In this document: positions 40,891 to 48,027 of the stretch, in pieces | Layout of the letters: the number at the start of each line of letters is the position of its first letter | Numbering within the stretch: the first letter of the stretch is position 1 | Assembly: GCF_011044155.1 (NCBI RefSeq) | Contig: NZ_CP049056.1 | Coordinates: forward strand, 620,001-684,000 | From: Pikeienuella piscinae | GTDB lineage: Bacteria; Pseudomonadota; Alphaproteobacteria; Rhodobacterales; Rhodobacteraceae | Direction: 5' to 3' | DNA length: 64,000 nt | The notes under the pieces: model-generated | The model's database searches: none | What the model was told of the DNA's origin: nothing | The model's input: the letters and a program-made list of their open reading frames with translations, nothing else | Position numbers and translations under genes: made by a program

Positions 40891-41204
40891 GTTGTTCCCC
40901 TGAAACTGGCCGCTAGCAGACGCGAGGCCGCCTCTGCGGCGCCGATCGCGCCACCGTCGAAATCCATCGCCGCGACCTCCGCTTCATCAAGGTCATCGCC
41001 ACCGCCGCGTAGTCCGGCCGTGAGAAGGGCAATCAGGTCGTTTGCGCGAAAAGCGCCCGTCTCGAACCGCTCAGCAAGAGCAACCAGCCCGCCAACCTCC
41101 AATCGCGCTTCGAGCGCGGCGAGCTCTCCGAGCGTGAGACGCATGAGCCGCTCTTCGCCACCGATCCCGATGGCGACCTCACCGCGATGCGGATTGATCA
41201 TCAT
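40887..41204 (-). CDS. GTA g10: tail assembly chaperone-like protein
   Basis: A 105-residue protein of the GTA gp10 family. The opening NPHRGEVAIGIGGEERLMRL (after MMI) followed by TLGELAALEARL, and the GAFRANDLIALLTAGLRGGG stretch, are family marks. Its probable role is in tail tube polymerisation around the tape measure. It overlaps g9 by four bases (ATGA) and g10.1 by four. Confidence 0.92.
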   Translation of the reverse strand: MMINPHRGEVAIGIGGEERLMRLTLGELAALEARLEVGGLVALAERFETGAFRANDLIALLTAGLRGGGDDLDEAEVAAMDFDGGAIGAAEAASRLLAASFRGTT

Positions 41205-41614
41205 ATCGCGGTGAAGCTCAGCGAACCGGCGGAAGCGAGACTCGCCTCGAACGTGGCTTCGCCATCATGGTCGCCGGAATATTCCAGCGCGGTCAGTTGA
41301 AACGGCCCTTCGATTATCCCGAAACCAGGCACGATGATTTGCGCGGAGAGCGTGACGCCGTCGAAGAACGCCTGACGCATCATCGCGTCGGAGGTCGCGT
41401 CCTTGAAAACGCCCGAACCCGAGATCGCCGCGGAACGCGCCCCGGCTCCGGCCAGAAGTTCGCGCCAACGGCCGGCGCTGTCCGCGGTCGTGGCGTCGAC
41501 CGTTTCCGCATTCAGCGCGATGCGCGATGCGCGCAGCCCCGCCACGGTTTCGAAAACACCTCCTCCGGCGGGGTCGATCTTAATCAGCAGGTCTTTTCCC
41601 TTCTGGGCGGCCAT
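41201..41614 (-). CDS. GTA g9: major tail tube protein
   Basis: A 137-residue TP901-1-type tube protein that stacks as rings to form the tail. Family marks are AAQKGKDLLIKIDPAGGGVF near the start, LNAETVDATTADSAGRWREL, and GSGVFKDATSDAMMRQAFF. Length matches RcGTA g9. The GAGAGGAC ribosome site supports the ATG at 41614. It follows g8 by 29 bp, one of the few gaps inside the tail block, as fits a highly expressed protein with its own ribosome site. Confidence 0.95.
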   Translation of the reverse strand: MAAQKGKDLLIKIDPAGGGVFETVAGLRASRIALNAETVDATTADSAGRWRELLAGAGARSAAISGSGVFKDATSDAMMRQAFFDGVTLSAQIIVPGFGIIEGPFQLTALEYSGDHDGEATFEASLASAGSLSFTAI

Positions 41615-41643
41615 GGCGGGTCCTCTCGTTCATGAAGCTTCGG

Positions 41644-42063
41644 TCAGGCGTCATCTTCGATGACAAATCGAAATGTCAGGTCGATGCGCCGCAATGCGCC
41701 GTTCTCTTCGCGCCGCGTCCGAGCGCCGGAGAACTCATGGGTGACGATCACGCCGCGCTCGGGCTTTGGCGGGTTGGCCTCGATCAGCGCGACGATAACC
41801 GCGGCGATCTCCTTCACAGCGAGGAAGCCACGCTGCGGCGCATAAACGCGGATCACCGCCTCGTGCGCCGCGCCGCTGTCGGTCGCGGTGTTCCAGGGCG
41901 AAATCGTCTCATCGCCAAGCGTGATGTAGGGTTCACCTCCCGCATCTCGGCTCCGATGCGGCGCGTCGTCGTGAATTCGACCGTGCAGCGTCGCGAGCTC
42001 CGGCGCCGTCGTCAGCCGTTCGAAAAGCGCGCGCTGCAGCGGCGCGGAAAGCGCCATCGTCAT
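41644..42063 (-). CDS. GTA g8: DUF3168 tail terminator protein
   Basis: A 139-residue protein of the DUF3168 family, which caps the head-proximal end of the tail tube. The SAPLQRALFERLTTAPELAT start and the PYITLGDETISPWNTATDSG middle segment are typical. The start codon overlaps the g7 stop (ATGA). RcGTA g8 has the same size and place. Confidence 0.93.
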   Translation of the reverse strand: MTMALSAPLQRALFERLTTAPELATLHGRIHDDAPHRSRDAGGEPYITLGDETISPWNTATDSGAAHEAVIRVYAPQRGFLAVKEIAAVIVALIEANPPKPERGVIVTHEFSGARTRREENGALRRIDLTFRFVIEDDA

Positions 42064-42395
42064 GTCAGCGTCCCTTCCTCGAGCCAGCAGATCAGTCGTT
42101 CACGTCTGTCGTCGGCCTCGGCGACGCCCCGAATCGCGAAGATGCGCTCTCCCTCACGGAATCTCTGGTCGGGAACTGGCCTCTGGTCTGAGCCAAAGTC
42201 GGCATAGCGGATAAGAGCGCGGTGCGTGACACGGCTCGCCGGCCGGCCGCCAGCAAATCCCTCGCGAGCGGAAGCCGTTTTGATCTCCGCCCAATGGACG
42301 CCACGGACGACCCAACTATCGGAAAGTCCACCGGCGCCATCTGGCGTCGTGGCACGCTCTTCGAGCGTCAAGCGCCGCGTCAGTTCCCCGCTCAC
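42060..42395 (-). CDS. GTA g7: head-closure (stopper) protein
   Basis: A 111-residue protein of the phage head-tail joining family (SPP1 gp16 / HK97 gp10-like). Marks are LTRRLTLEERATTPDGAGG at the N-terminus, typical for this fold, and RFREGERIFAIRGV. It plugs the connector so packaged DNA stays in and gives the tail its docking site. It overlaps g6 and g8 by four bases each. Confidence 0.92.
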   Translation of the reverse strand: MSGELTRRLTLEERATTPDGAGGLSDSWVVRGVHWAEIKTASAREGFAGGRPASRVTHRALIRYADFGSDQRPVPDQRFREGERIFAIRGVAEADDRRERLICWLEEGTLT

Positions 42396-42958
42396 GGCCG
42401 CGCCCCAAGTCGCAATTCACGCCAGGGCTGGATCAACGCCGCAACGCCATGGTGCATCGCGTATGCGCGCCGATCTGCAGTCGCATGCCGCCTGTCGAAA
42501 TTCTCGGCCGCGAGAATCAGAGCCGCCCGACGCAGGTCGGCCGGGGTCGCATCCCAATCCGCGCCGAATCCAGCTTCGAAGACGAAATCCAATGGATCGG
42601 AAATGAGTGCTGTCGAGATGATCCTCGTGCGCGTCACCTCCTGATCGAGCCGAAAGAAGGGGAGCGCGACAGGTTCCGAGCCGCCGTTTGCGAGCACACG
42701 CGAAACCGACACCAGCGACCGGACAGGCGCAATCGGCGCCGTCGTCGCCTTGTGTACGTCGAGCCCCCCACGCCAGGCGAAGGTTCGCGGGATGAAACAG
42801 AGTCCGAGCACGCCTTCGAGATGCGCAACCGCGGCGAGGAGCGCCGCTTCCATATCTTCCGCCTGATCGTCTGCGAACCCGGTGGAGAGCCGAAGGTGGC
42901 GTGAAAGCTCATCCAGCACTGCAGCCGTGATCGCCGGCGGCGTGATTTCGGTCAGCAT
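42392..42958 (-). CDS. GTA g6: head-tail connector (adaptor) protein
   Basis: A 188-residue protein like HK97 gp6 and RcGTA g6, forming the ring below the portal. Helical N-terminal part (ITAAVLDELSRHLRLSTGFA) and family-type LIQPWRELRLG end are seen. The frame reaches up to 43039, but the ATG at 42958 has an AAGGAGCG ribosome site and gives the family length. It is separated from the capsid gene by 140 bp that contain a hairpin. Confidence 0.92.
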   Translation of the reverse strand: MLTEITPPAITAAVLDELSRHLRLSTGFADDQAEDMEAALLAAVAHLEGVLGLCFIPRTFAWRGGLDVHKATTAPIAPVRSLVSVSRVLANGGSEPVALPFFRLDQEVTRTRIISTALISDPLDFVFEAGFGADWDATPADLRRAALILAAENFDRRHATADRRAYAMHHGVAALIQPWRELRLGARP

Positions 42959-43045
42959 TGCCAACGCTCCTTGAAACAAAGAAAGAATGCCTCTTCGCGC
43001 CGCGGCGGACGCTGAGGAAAAGCAGGATCCAGGGCGCAAAGACGG

Positions 43046-43078
43046 ACGCCGCCGAGCGTGGAGGCCCGGCGGCGGCGT
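43046..43078 (-). terminator. Hairpin downstream of the capsid gene (possible partial terminator)
   Basis: A 9-bp perfect stem (43046-43054 with 43070-43078) and a 15-base loop sit 20 bp after the capsid stop, in the only sizeable gap of the structural cluster. The minus-strand sequence after it (GTCCGTCTTTG) is only weakly T-rich, so complete termination is unlikely. It could stabilise capsid mRNA or lower expression of the genes downstream. Confidence 0.45.
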
Positions 43079-43098
43079 TCAGGCCGATCGGGCCTGAC

Positions 43099-44262
43099 TC
43101 AGGATGCGGCGAATTTCAGAAGCTTGATCGCCGCGAAGTCGGTGACATCCCCGCCGACTCGCTTCGATGCGTAGAACAGGACATGCGGCTTCGCCGAGAA
43201 CGGATCGCGCATCACCCGCAGATCGGGCCGCTCCGCGATGGTATAACCGGCTCCGAAATCACCGAAAGCAATGGCTACAGCATCGACATCGATGTCGGGC
43301 ATGTCCTCCGAAATGACCACCGGATAACCCATCAGCCGCGCCGGTTGGCCTGAAACGAGGCTTTCGGCCCAGAGGAACCGCCCATCCGCATCCTTCATCT
43401 TCCGCACGGCGCCGGCGGTCTTGGAATTCATCACGAAACTCGCATTCACGCGATATTCCGCGCCGAGCGAGTAGATCAGGTCGACGATCGCATCCGACGG
43501 ATCGACGGAAGAGAAATCTCCCGCCGTGCCCGTCGGAATATAACCGAGATTGCCCCAGGCCCAGTTGTCATTCGGCAGCGTGCTGTAGCTCAGAAAGCCG
43601 GTTGGTTTGTCGACGCCGTCGCCATTGACGAAGGCGGCGTTCTCAGCCCGGATGAAACGGTCGGCGATACGTTCTGCGAGCCAGCCCTCGATATCAAAGG
43701 CGGAATCATCCAAGAGGCGCTGTGACGCCTTAGGAGAAGCGGAAAGCTCATGGAGCGGAATCGAGATGCGTTCGATCTGCGGCGTATCGGTTTCCGAGAC
43801 GGAGCCGGCCTCATTCGTCCAGCCGGCGCCGATATCGGTATGGTCGACGAGTACGTCGTAGACGCCGGCCTCAACCTCCGCGACGGTCGCGACCGAGCGA
43901 ATTGAGGAAGCGGCGCGCAAAACTCCCATGATCCGGTCCGACGTCTGCGGATCGACGAGATAGCCGCCATCCGCCAGGATACCGGTCGTCATCCCCTTGC
44001 CTTCCAGCGGCAGCGCCCTCAGCGCGGCGTCCTCGCCGGCGCGGAGATAGGCGTCGATCGCCTTCCTGTGCGGCGCAACCAGCTCGGCCGCGCTGCTGAG
44101 CGCCGGACGATGTGCGGATTTCCGGCTCAGCGAACCGATGCGTTCATCCTGTTCGGTCATGCGGTTCTTGATCTCCATCTGGAAGGACTTGAAATCGGTC
44201 AAAAAGCCGGAGAGCGCGGATTTCGTCTCCGGTCCGGCGTCGGTTTGTGCTTCATGCGTCAT
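43099..44262 (-). CDS. GTA g5: major capsid protein (HK97 fold)
   Basis: A 387-residue HK97-like capsid protein, the most abundant GTA part. The first ~95 residues form a charged, helical scaffold-like region (TDFKSFQMEIKNRM, EQDERIGSLSRKS) that the g4 protease should remove. The mature shell part starts about KGMTTGILADGGYLVDPQTS. Markers are EAGSVSETDTPQIERISIPL and the long loop to the end VTDFAAIKLLKFAAS. Size and processing plan match RcGTA g5. An ample ribosome region and a following hairpin suggest high expression. Confidence 0.96.
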   Translation of the reverse strand: MTHEAQTDAGPETKSALSGFLTDFKSFQMEIKNRMTEQDERIGSLSRKSAHRPALSSAAELVAPHRKAIDAYLRAGEDAALRALPLEGKGMTTGILADGGYLVDPQTSDRIMGVLRAASSIRSVATVAEVEAGVYDVLVDHTDIGAGWTNEAGSVSETDTPQIERISIPLHELSASPKASQRLLDDSAFDIEGWLAERIADRFIRAENAAFVNGDGVDKPTGFLSYSTLPNDNWAWGNLGYIPTGTAGDFSSVDPSDAIVDLIYSLGAEYRVNASFVMNSKTAGAVRKMKDADGRFLWAESLVSGQPARLMGYPVVISEDMPDIDVDAVAIAFGDFGAGYTIAERPDLRVMRDPFSAKPHVLFYASKRVGGDVTDFAAIKLLKFAAS

Positions 44263-44304
44263 GAGAAGGTCCTTTGCGGTTGACGACAGGAAAACGCTGC
44301 TGGT

Positions 44305-44856
44305 TCACATCAGCGTCTCGCGGGCGCCCCTGAGGGCTTCCGCCAGTTCGCGGGCGATATCCGCCTCCGGATTGGGCGCCTGGGTGGAGGCACGCGCGGA
44401 GGGAAGCATCGGAAAGGTGACGAGCGAAACTTCCCAGAGGTCGAGTTCGATCAGCCGACGTCCAGCCCCGGCCCGCTCCGCTCTCACAGTGCGGTAGCCG
44501 ATCGAGAGCCCGTCGACGGCCCCGGCGGCGAGCAGCGCCGCCGCCTCCGCTCCGCGTGCGATCTCGGTCAGAAGCCGCCCCCGCACCGAAAGCCCGACGC
44601 GATCCTCGGTGACGCTATCCCAGACCCCGATCGGCGCAGAAGGGTCATGCTGCCAGAGCAGTTTCACAGTGCGGTTCTCGCGCGCGAGGCGCTTGAGCGA
44701 GGCGGCGAACGCCCCAGCCTCCACCACGTCCCCGTTCTGGTCAGCAACACCAAAGTGAGAGGCGTAGCCGCCAATCTCCGCGCCGCTAGCGCCCTTTCGG
44801 TCAAGGGCGATAAACTTTGTCTCAAGTCCTGATAGTGCTCCGGAATTTATCTGCAA
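44305..44856 (-). CDS. GTA g4: HK97-family prohead protease
   Basis: A 183-residue serine protease of the herpesvirus-assemblin type that trims capsid N-termini during maturation. The catalytic His70 is in LLWQHDPSAPIG and Ser118 in VDGLSIGYRT, and the FETKFIALDR-like opening reads LETKFIALDR. It is directly upstream of the capsid gene, as in RcGTA. Length is normal. Confidence 0.95.
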   Translation of the reverse strand: MQINSGALSGLETKFIALDRKGASGAEIGGYASHFGVADQNGDVVEAGAFAASLKRLARENRTVKLLWQHDPSAPIGVWDSVTEDRVGLSVRGRLLTEIARGAEAAALLAAGAVDGLSIGYRTVRAERAGAGRRLIELDLWEVSLVTFPMLPSARASTQAPNPEADIARELAEALRGARETLM

Positions 44857-44866
44857 GGTTCGCCTC

Positions 44867-45121
44867 CTAAGGAAAGGGTCGCGTATTCAACATGAAGGCG
44901 AGGATCTGCCCCGCCAGCGCGATGGCCACACCGTAAACCGCCAACCAGAGCCGCCGCTCCAAGCGATCCAACCCGCTCTCGATCTGTTCAAGGATCCGGT
45001 TCAGCGCCACCCAGCGTTCCTCGAAGACGCGTTCATGCGTCTCAATCCGGGCGTGGGCGCTATCGAAAGGCTCATAAAGATAGCGTGAGCCAAGCGTGCG
45101 CCGTTGCGGCGCGCCGCTCAT
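44867..45121 (-). CDS. GTA g3.5: small membrane-helix protein
   Basis: An 84-residue protein in the g3.5 slot between portal and protease. A charged helical part with heptad-like Glu and Arg (HERVFEERWVALNRILEQIE) precedes one C-terminal hydrophobic helix (LWLAVYGVAIALAGQILAF). The frame is open further upstream, but the ATG at 45121 overlaps the portal stop (ATGA) and is the coupled start. The role of g3.5 is not established; the membrane helix hints at assembly at the inner membrane. Confidence 0.82.
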   Translation of the reverse strand: MSGAPQRRTLGSRYLYEPFDSAHARIETHERVFEERWVALNRILEQIESGLDRLERRLWLAVYGVAIALAGQILAFMLNTRPFP

Positions 45122-46296
45122 TCCCCGGCGGGCGCGCGGGGCGGCAGGCCCAGCAGCTTCCGCTTCTCCGCCGCATCCAGAAAATCCGCAGCCGCGATGC
45201 GCCGCCATTGCGATTCACGCTCGCTTTGCAGCGCTGGAATGGCGTCGAGATCTGGCGTCAATCGCAAAATCTCTCCCCATCGCCAGCCGAGCCAGCCGGC
45301 CAGCGCGGCCCCGACGCGCCGGGCGAGCGGCAAAACCGTCTGCCGATAGAAAGCCCGGTTCGCCTCCTGGTAGTTCGAATATGCAGTGTCGCCCGGCAAT
45401 CCGAGCAATTGAGGCGGCACGCCGAACGCTAGCGCGATCTCCCGCGCAGCGGCTTCCTTGGTTTTCAGGAACTCCATATCCGAAGGCGAGAAGCCCATCG
45501 GTTTCCAGTCCAGGCCGCCCTCCAGCAGCATCGGCCTTCCGGCGTTTCGCGCGCCTTGGTGTCCGTCCTCCAACTCATTCACGATCCGCCGGAATTGCTC
45601 GTCGGATAGCGTCGCCCCATCCGGCCCTTTATAGACCAGCGCGCCCGATGGCCGCGCCGCGTTGTCCAGCAATCCCTTGGACCATTTCCCCGCCGAGTTA
45701 TGGATATCGATCGCCGCCGCAGCCGCCGTCAGCGGCGCCATGCCGTAATGATCGTCAAGCGGGTGAAAACCCCGCATATGCAGGATCGGCTGCGCCTCCG
45801 TCGTCATGTCGAACCGATGCGCGCGCCCGCTAACGCGATACTCATACGCTTCCGGCCAGCCATCGGCCCCCGGAATGACGCGCATCCGATCCGGGCGAAG
45901 CGTGTGGAGCTCCGCCGGAGCGCCGCGATCGTCCAGCGCCGCCGCCTCGAGATAGGCGTCGCCGAACAGCATGAGATTTCCGAATACCGCTTCCAGCAAT
46001 CCTGCGCCGTCCTGGCCGTTATTCGGCGCGGCCAGAAGCGAAAGAACCGGATGCTCAGTCAGCGCCGCGCCGTTTGAGGTGAGGCGCATCGGCGTCGCCG
46101 CCGCCGCCTCCGCAACCATTCTGACAGCGCGAAATACGACAGCGTTGCTCTGATAGCCCGCCCTCGTCAGCGATGTTTCGTCTCGCGGCCCCCAGATCGC
46201 GCGACCCGCGGCGTGTATCGCGACCATTCCGCCGACGGCGGACGCCTTCCTTTCGCCCGCGGCGTTGACCCCGGAGCGTAAGATATTGAACAGCAT
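45118..46296 (-). CDS. GTA g3: portal protein
   Basis: A 392-residue HK97-type portal protein, the dodecameric ring through which DNA is packed and leaves. Marks are YQSNAVVFRAVRMVAEAAA, GFHPLDDHYGMAPLTAAA and ALAFGVPPQLLGLPGDTAYSN, split here between two observed segments. The C-terminal clip region ends LLGLPPRAPAGE. It begins 23 bp after the large terminase stop. Length fits RcGTA g3. Confidence 0.96.
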   Translation of the reverse strand: MLFNILRSGVNAAGERKASAVGGMVAIHAAGRAIWGPRDETSLTRAGYQSNAVVFRAVRMVAEAAAATPMRLTSNGAALTEHPVLSLLAAPNNGQDGAGLLEAVFGNLMLFGDAYLEAAALDDRGAPAELHTLRPDRMRVIPGADGWPEAYEYRVSGRAHRFDMTTEAQPILHMRGFHPLDDHYGMAPLTAAAAAIDIHNSAGKWSKGLLDNAARPSGALVYKGPDGATLSDEQFRRIVNELEDGHQGARNAGRPMLLEGGLDWKPMGFSPSDMEFLKTKEAAAREIALAFGVPPQLLGLPGDTAYSNYQEANRAFYRQTVLPLARRVGAALAGWLGWRWGEILRLTPDLDAIPALQSERESQWRRIAAADFLDAAEKRKLLGLPPRAPAGE

Positions 46297-46319
46297 GATG
46301 TATCTCCGTTTGGCGTCTT

Positions 46320-47663
46320 TCAGAGCTGTCGGACGCTGGGGCCGCCGGCCTGCGGCCCGTGCATCAGGCTCCAGATCGCCCAGACAAGCGCGTCAACCCG
46401 ATCGGGGCTGCCCTTGAATCCTTCCGAACCGAACGCCCGCATCTGGTCCTCCAGCGCCGGGAAACCGCCGACGTGCTTCACGAGGCCCTGCTCGTATAGC
46501 GCCGAGATCGGCTCCGCTCTCATCGCCTTGCTCTTGTTGGCATGGACCGCGGAGAAACTGATCAGCGGCGCGACCCCACGCACCACCGTCTCGACCATCG
46601 CGCCGCCTTGGTTGACTTCAAACACCACCCGGTCCGCGTTGAATTCGTCATAGGCGGCGGCGGCTCTCATCGCCCATTGCTGCGGCGTGTCGCCCCGGCT
46701 GGAGCGGTCGGCGAGCACATAGACGTTGTCGCCAGCTCGCCCGGCGACGATGATGCCGCACTCGTCGGCGTTCTCGCCGGCGCTAACGGGCGGATCGACC
46801 GCGACGACGGTCCGGCTCAACTTCGGCGCCTCGCGCACGCGCGCCGCCTCGATCAGCGAGCGGGTCCACAGCGCGCCGGGACGGTCGAGCACCATGACGC
46901 CATCAAGCTCTTCGCGCCCTTGTGACGTTCCCCCATACTTCTTGGTGACCTTTTCGAGGAACCCCTTCGCAAGATTGGCTCGGTTCTCACGCGTTCCGGC
47001 GGATACCGTGACCGTGCCTTCGTCCGTTATCAGGGCTTCAAGCACCGGGTTCGCGCGCGGTGTCGTCGTCACCACCTGCCGCGGATGATCGCCCAGCCGG
47101 AGTGCGAACTGAAGCATGTCCCATGCCCGGTCCGGCTTGGGCCACTTGCCTAGTTCGTCCACCCATGCGCAGTCGAATTGCGGCCCGCGCAGTTTTTCCG
47201 GGCTTGAAGCTGAGAAGCAGGTCGCCTCCGCTCCATTGACCCAGGTCAGCGTCCGGCGCGATTCATTCCATTCTGGACGCCGGTCCGGCGGCGAACAGGC
47301 GATCAGCCCACTCTCGCCGCGCACCATGACATCGCGCGCCTCATCGAGGGTGGCGCCGACCAGTGCAACCCGTTTGCAGGCGCCAGGTGCGAGCGGCGTC
47401 GCGCCCTCCACCATCGATCGGATCCATTCAGCTCCAGCGCGGGTCTTTCCAGCGCCTCGGCCCCCGAGGATCAGCCAGGTCGTCCAGTCACCCTCCGGCG
47501 GCAACTGGTGCTTGCGCATGCCCCAGACATCGAAAAGGAAAGGCAGCGCAGCTTGCGCATTCTCGGAGAGGCCTTGCAGAAGGTCTTCAATCTCCTCCCG
47601 CGGTCGCCAGGCGATCGAGGCGCCGATAGATTTCATCACGGGCGGCTTCGAGGTCGATTTCAT
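46320..47663 (-). CDS. GTA g2: large terminase (packaging ATPase-nuclease)
   Basis: A 447-residue DNA-packaging motor. The ATPase domain has Walker A GGRGAGKT (67-74) and Walker B CAWVDELGKW (about 165-174). The nuclease domain starts about 285 with the acidic VVAVDPPVSAGENADECG and holds further aspartates near the C-terminus (SPDRVDALVWAIWSL). GTA terminases cut host DNA without sequence choice and fill heads. The start at 47663 has GGAAAA upstream and overlaps g1 by 77 bp; an internal ATG at 47636 is a weaker choice. Confidence 0.96.
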   Translation of the reverse strand: MKSTSKPPVMKSIGASIAWRPREEIEDLLQGLSENAQAALPFLFDVWGMRKHQLPPEGDWTTWLILGGRGAGKTRAGAEWIRSMVEGATPLAPGACKRVALVGATLDEARDVMVRGESGLIACSPPDRRPEWNESRRTLTWVNGAEATCFSASSPEKLRGPQFDCAWVDELGKWPKPDRAWDMLQFALRLGDHPRQVVTTTPRANPVLEALITDEGTVTVSAGTRENRANLAKGFLEKVTKKYGGTSQGREELDGVMVLDRPGALWTRSLIEAARVREAPKLSRTVVAVDPPVSAGENADECGIIVAGRAGDNVYVLADRSSRGDTPQQWAMRAAAAYDEFNADRVVFEVNQGGAMVETVVRGVAPLISFSAVHANKSKAMRAEPISALYEQGLVKHVGGFPALEDQMRAFGSEGFKGSPDRVDALVWAIWSLMHGPQAGGPSVRQL

Positions 47664-47901
47664 TCGATTTTTCCGGATTCTGGCTCTCTTTTCTTAGTTG
47701 CAGCTCGAGATCGAGCACAGTCTGGAGCGCCTTTCTGTGCGCCCGAAGCGTTTCAGCCCGGCCTTTCGCCGCGAGATCCTCGGCGCCCGAATGCAAGACG
47801 CGGATCGCCTTCGCGAGTTCATATCCGAGGTTCTGATAAAGTTGACGCGCCTGCGCGATCAGGCGCTCCGCCGTGGCGGCGTCGATTCTTGGATGGGTCA
47901 T
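47587..47901 (-). CDS. GTA g1: small terminase
   Basis: A 104-residue protein in the slot of RcGTA g1, the small terminase. It is almost all helical: LIAQARQLYQNLGYELAKAI, then a long charged coiled-coil-like stretch (RAHRKALQTVLDLELQLRKE). RcGTA g1 lacks specific DNA recognition, which fits random packaging. The ATG at 47901 follows GGAAAGACCCCC, only about 20 nt after the terminator hairpin described at 47923-47952. Its 3' end lies inside g2 in another frame. Confidence 0.87.
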   Translation of the reverse strand: MTHPRIDAATAERLIAQARQLYQNLGYELAKAIRVLHSGAEDLAAKGRAETLRAHRKALQTVLDLELQLRKESQNPEKSNEIDLEAARDEIYRRLDRLATAGGD

Positions 47902-47922
47902 TGGGGGTCTTTCCGGGAAACG

Positions 47923-47952
47923 AAAAAGGCCAGCGCGGAGCGGCGCTGGCCT
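47923..47952 (-). terminator. Intrinsic terminator in the leader just before GTA g1
   Basis: On the minus strand a perfect 10-bp GC-rich stem (arms 47943-47952 and 47927-47936) with a 6-base loop is followed directly by TTTT and CG. It is the best-looking intrinsic terminator of the window. It lies 75 bp after the mltG stop and its U-tract ends about 21 nt before the g1 ATG. It may end the fab-mltG transcript, or act as an attenuator for transcription starting at the promoter at 47978-48006. Confidence 0.85.
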
Positions 47953-47968
47953 CTTACAGTTTTCTCAG

Positions 47969-47990
47969 TCTGCGCCTTTACTAACGCAGA
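47969..47990. promoter_or_regulatory. Dyad centred on the -10 box of the GTA promoter
   Basis: A perfect inverted repeat TCTGCG (47969-47974) / CGCAGA (47985-47990) with a 10-bp spacer. Its centre falls within the TAGTAA -10 hexamer of the proposed GTA promoter. A regulator bound here would block or reshape polymerase binding; in RNA it could form a short hairpin if transcription started further upstream. Confidence 0.55.
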
Positions 47991-48006
47991 GCGAGCGGAA
48001 TGTCAA
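47978..48006 (-). promoter_or_regulatory. Candidate promoter of the GTA operon
   Basis: On the minus strand, a perfect -35 TTGACA (48001-48006) is 17 bp from TAGTAA (47978-47983), 22 bp after the mltG stop. The predicted start near 47971 would make a leader of about 70 nt that contains the terminator hairpin and the g1 ribosome site. The weak -10 fits a promoter that needs an activator. Known RcGTA control is by GafA and RNA polymerase omega; no GafA site can be assigned by eye. Confidence 0.5.
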
Positions 48007-48027
48007 GAACTATCTTTTCAGTTGCAT

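Larger units (their letters stand above)
33166..47901 (-). mobile_element. Gene transfer agent (GTA) structural cluster, RcGTA type
   Basis: Seventeen genes in the order of the Rhodobacter capsulatus GTA (g1, g2, g3, g3.5, g4-g10, g10.1, g11-g15), plus a DUF2793 gene and a small membrane-protein gene, fill 14.7 kb on one strand. Every core frame is open and of normal length, with many 4-bp ATGA overlaps showing tight translational coupling. GTAs are domesticated phage-like particles that package random host DNA of a few kb and deliver it to relatives. There is no integrase, replication, repressor or lysis gene inside, which is the GTA pattern rather than a prophage. Regulators such as GafA and lysis genes are not in this window. 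Confidence 0.95.

Noticed and set aside
33166-47901. Prophage rather than GTA
   Set aside because: No integrase, excisionase, replication, repressor or lysis gene and no attachment repeats were seen; gene order and the short tape measure match RcGTA.
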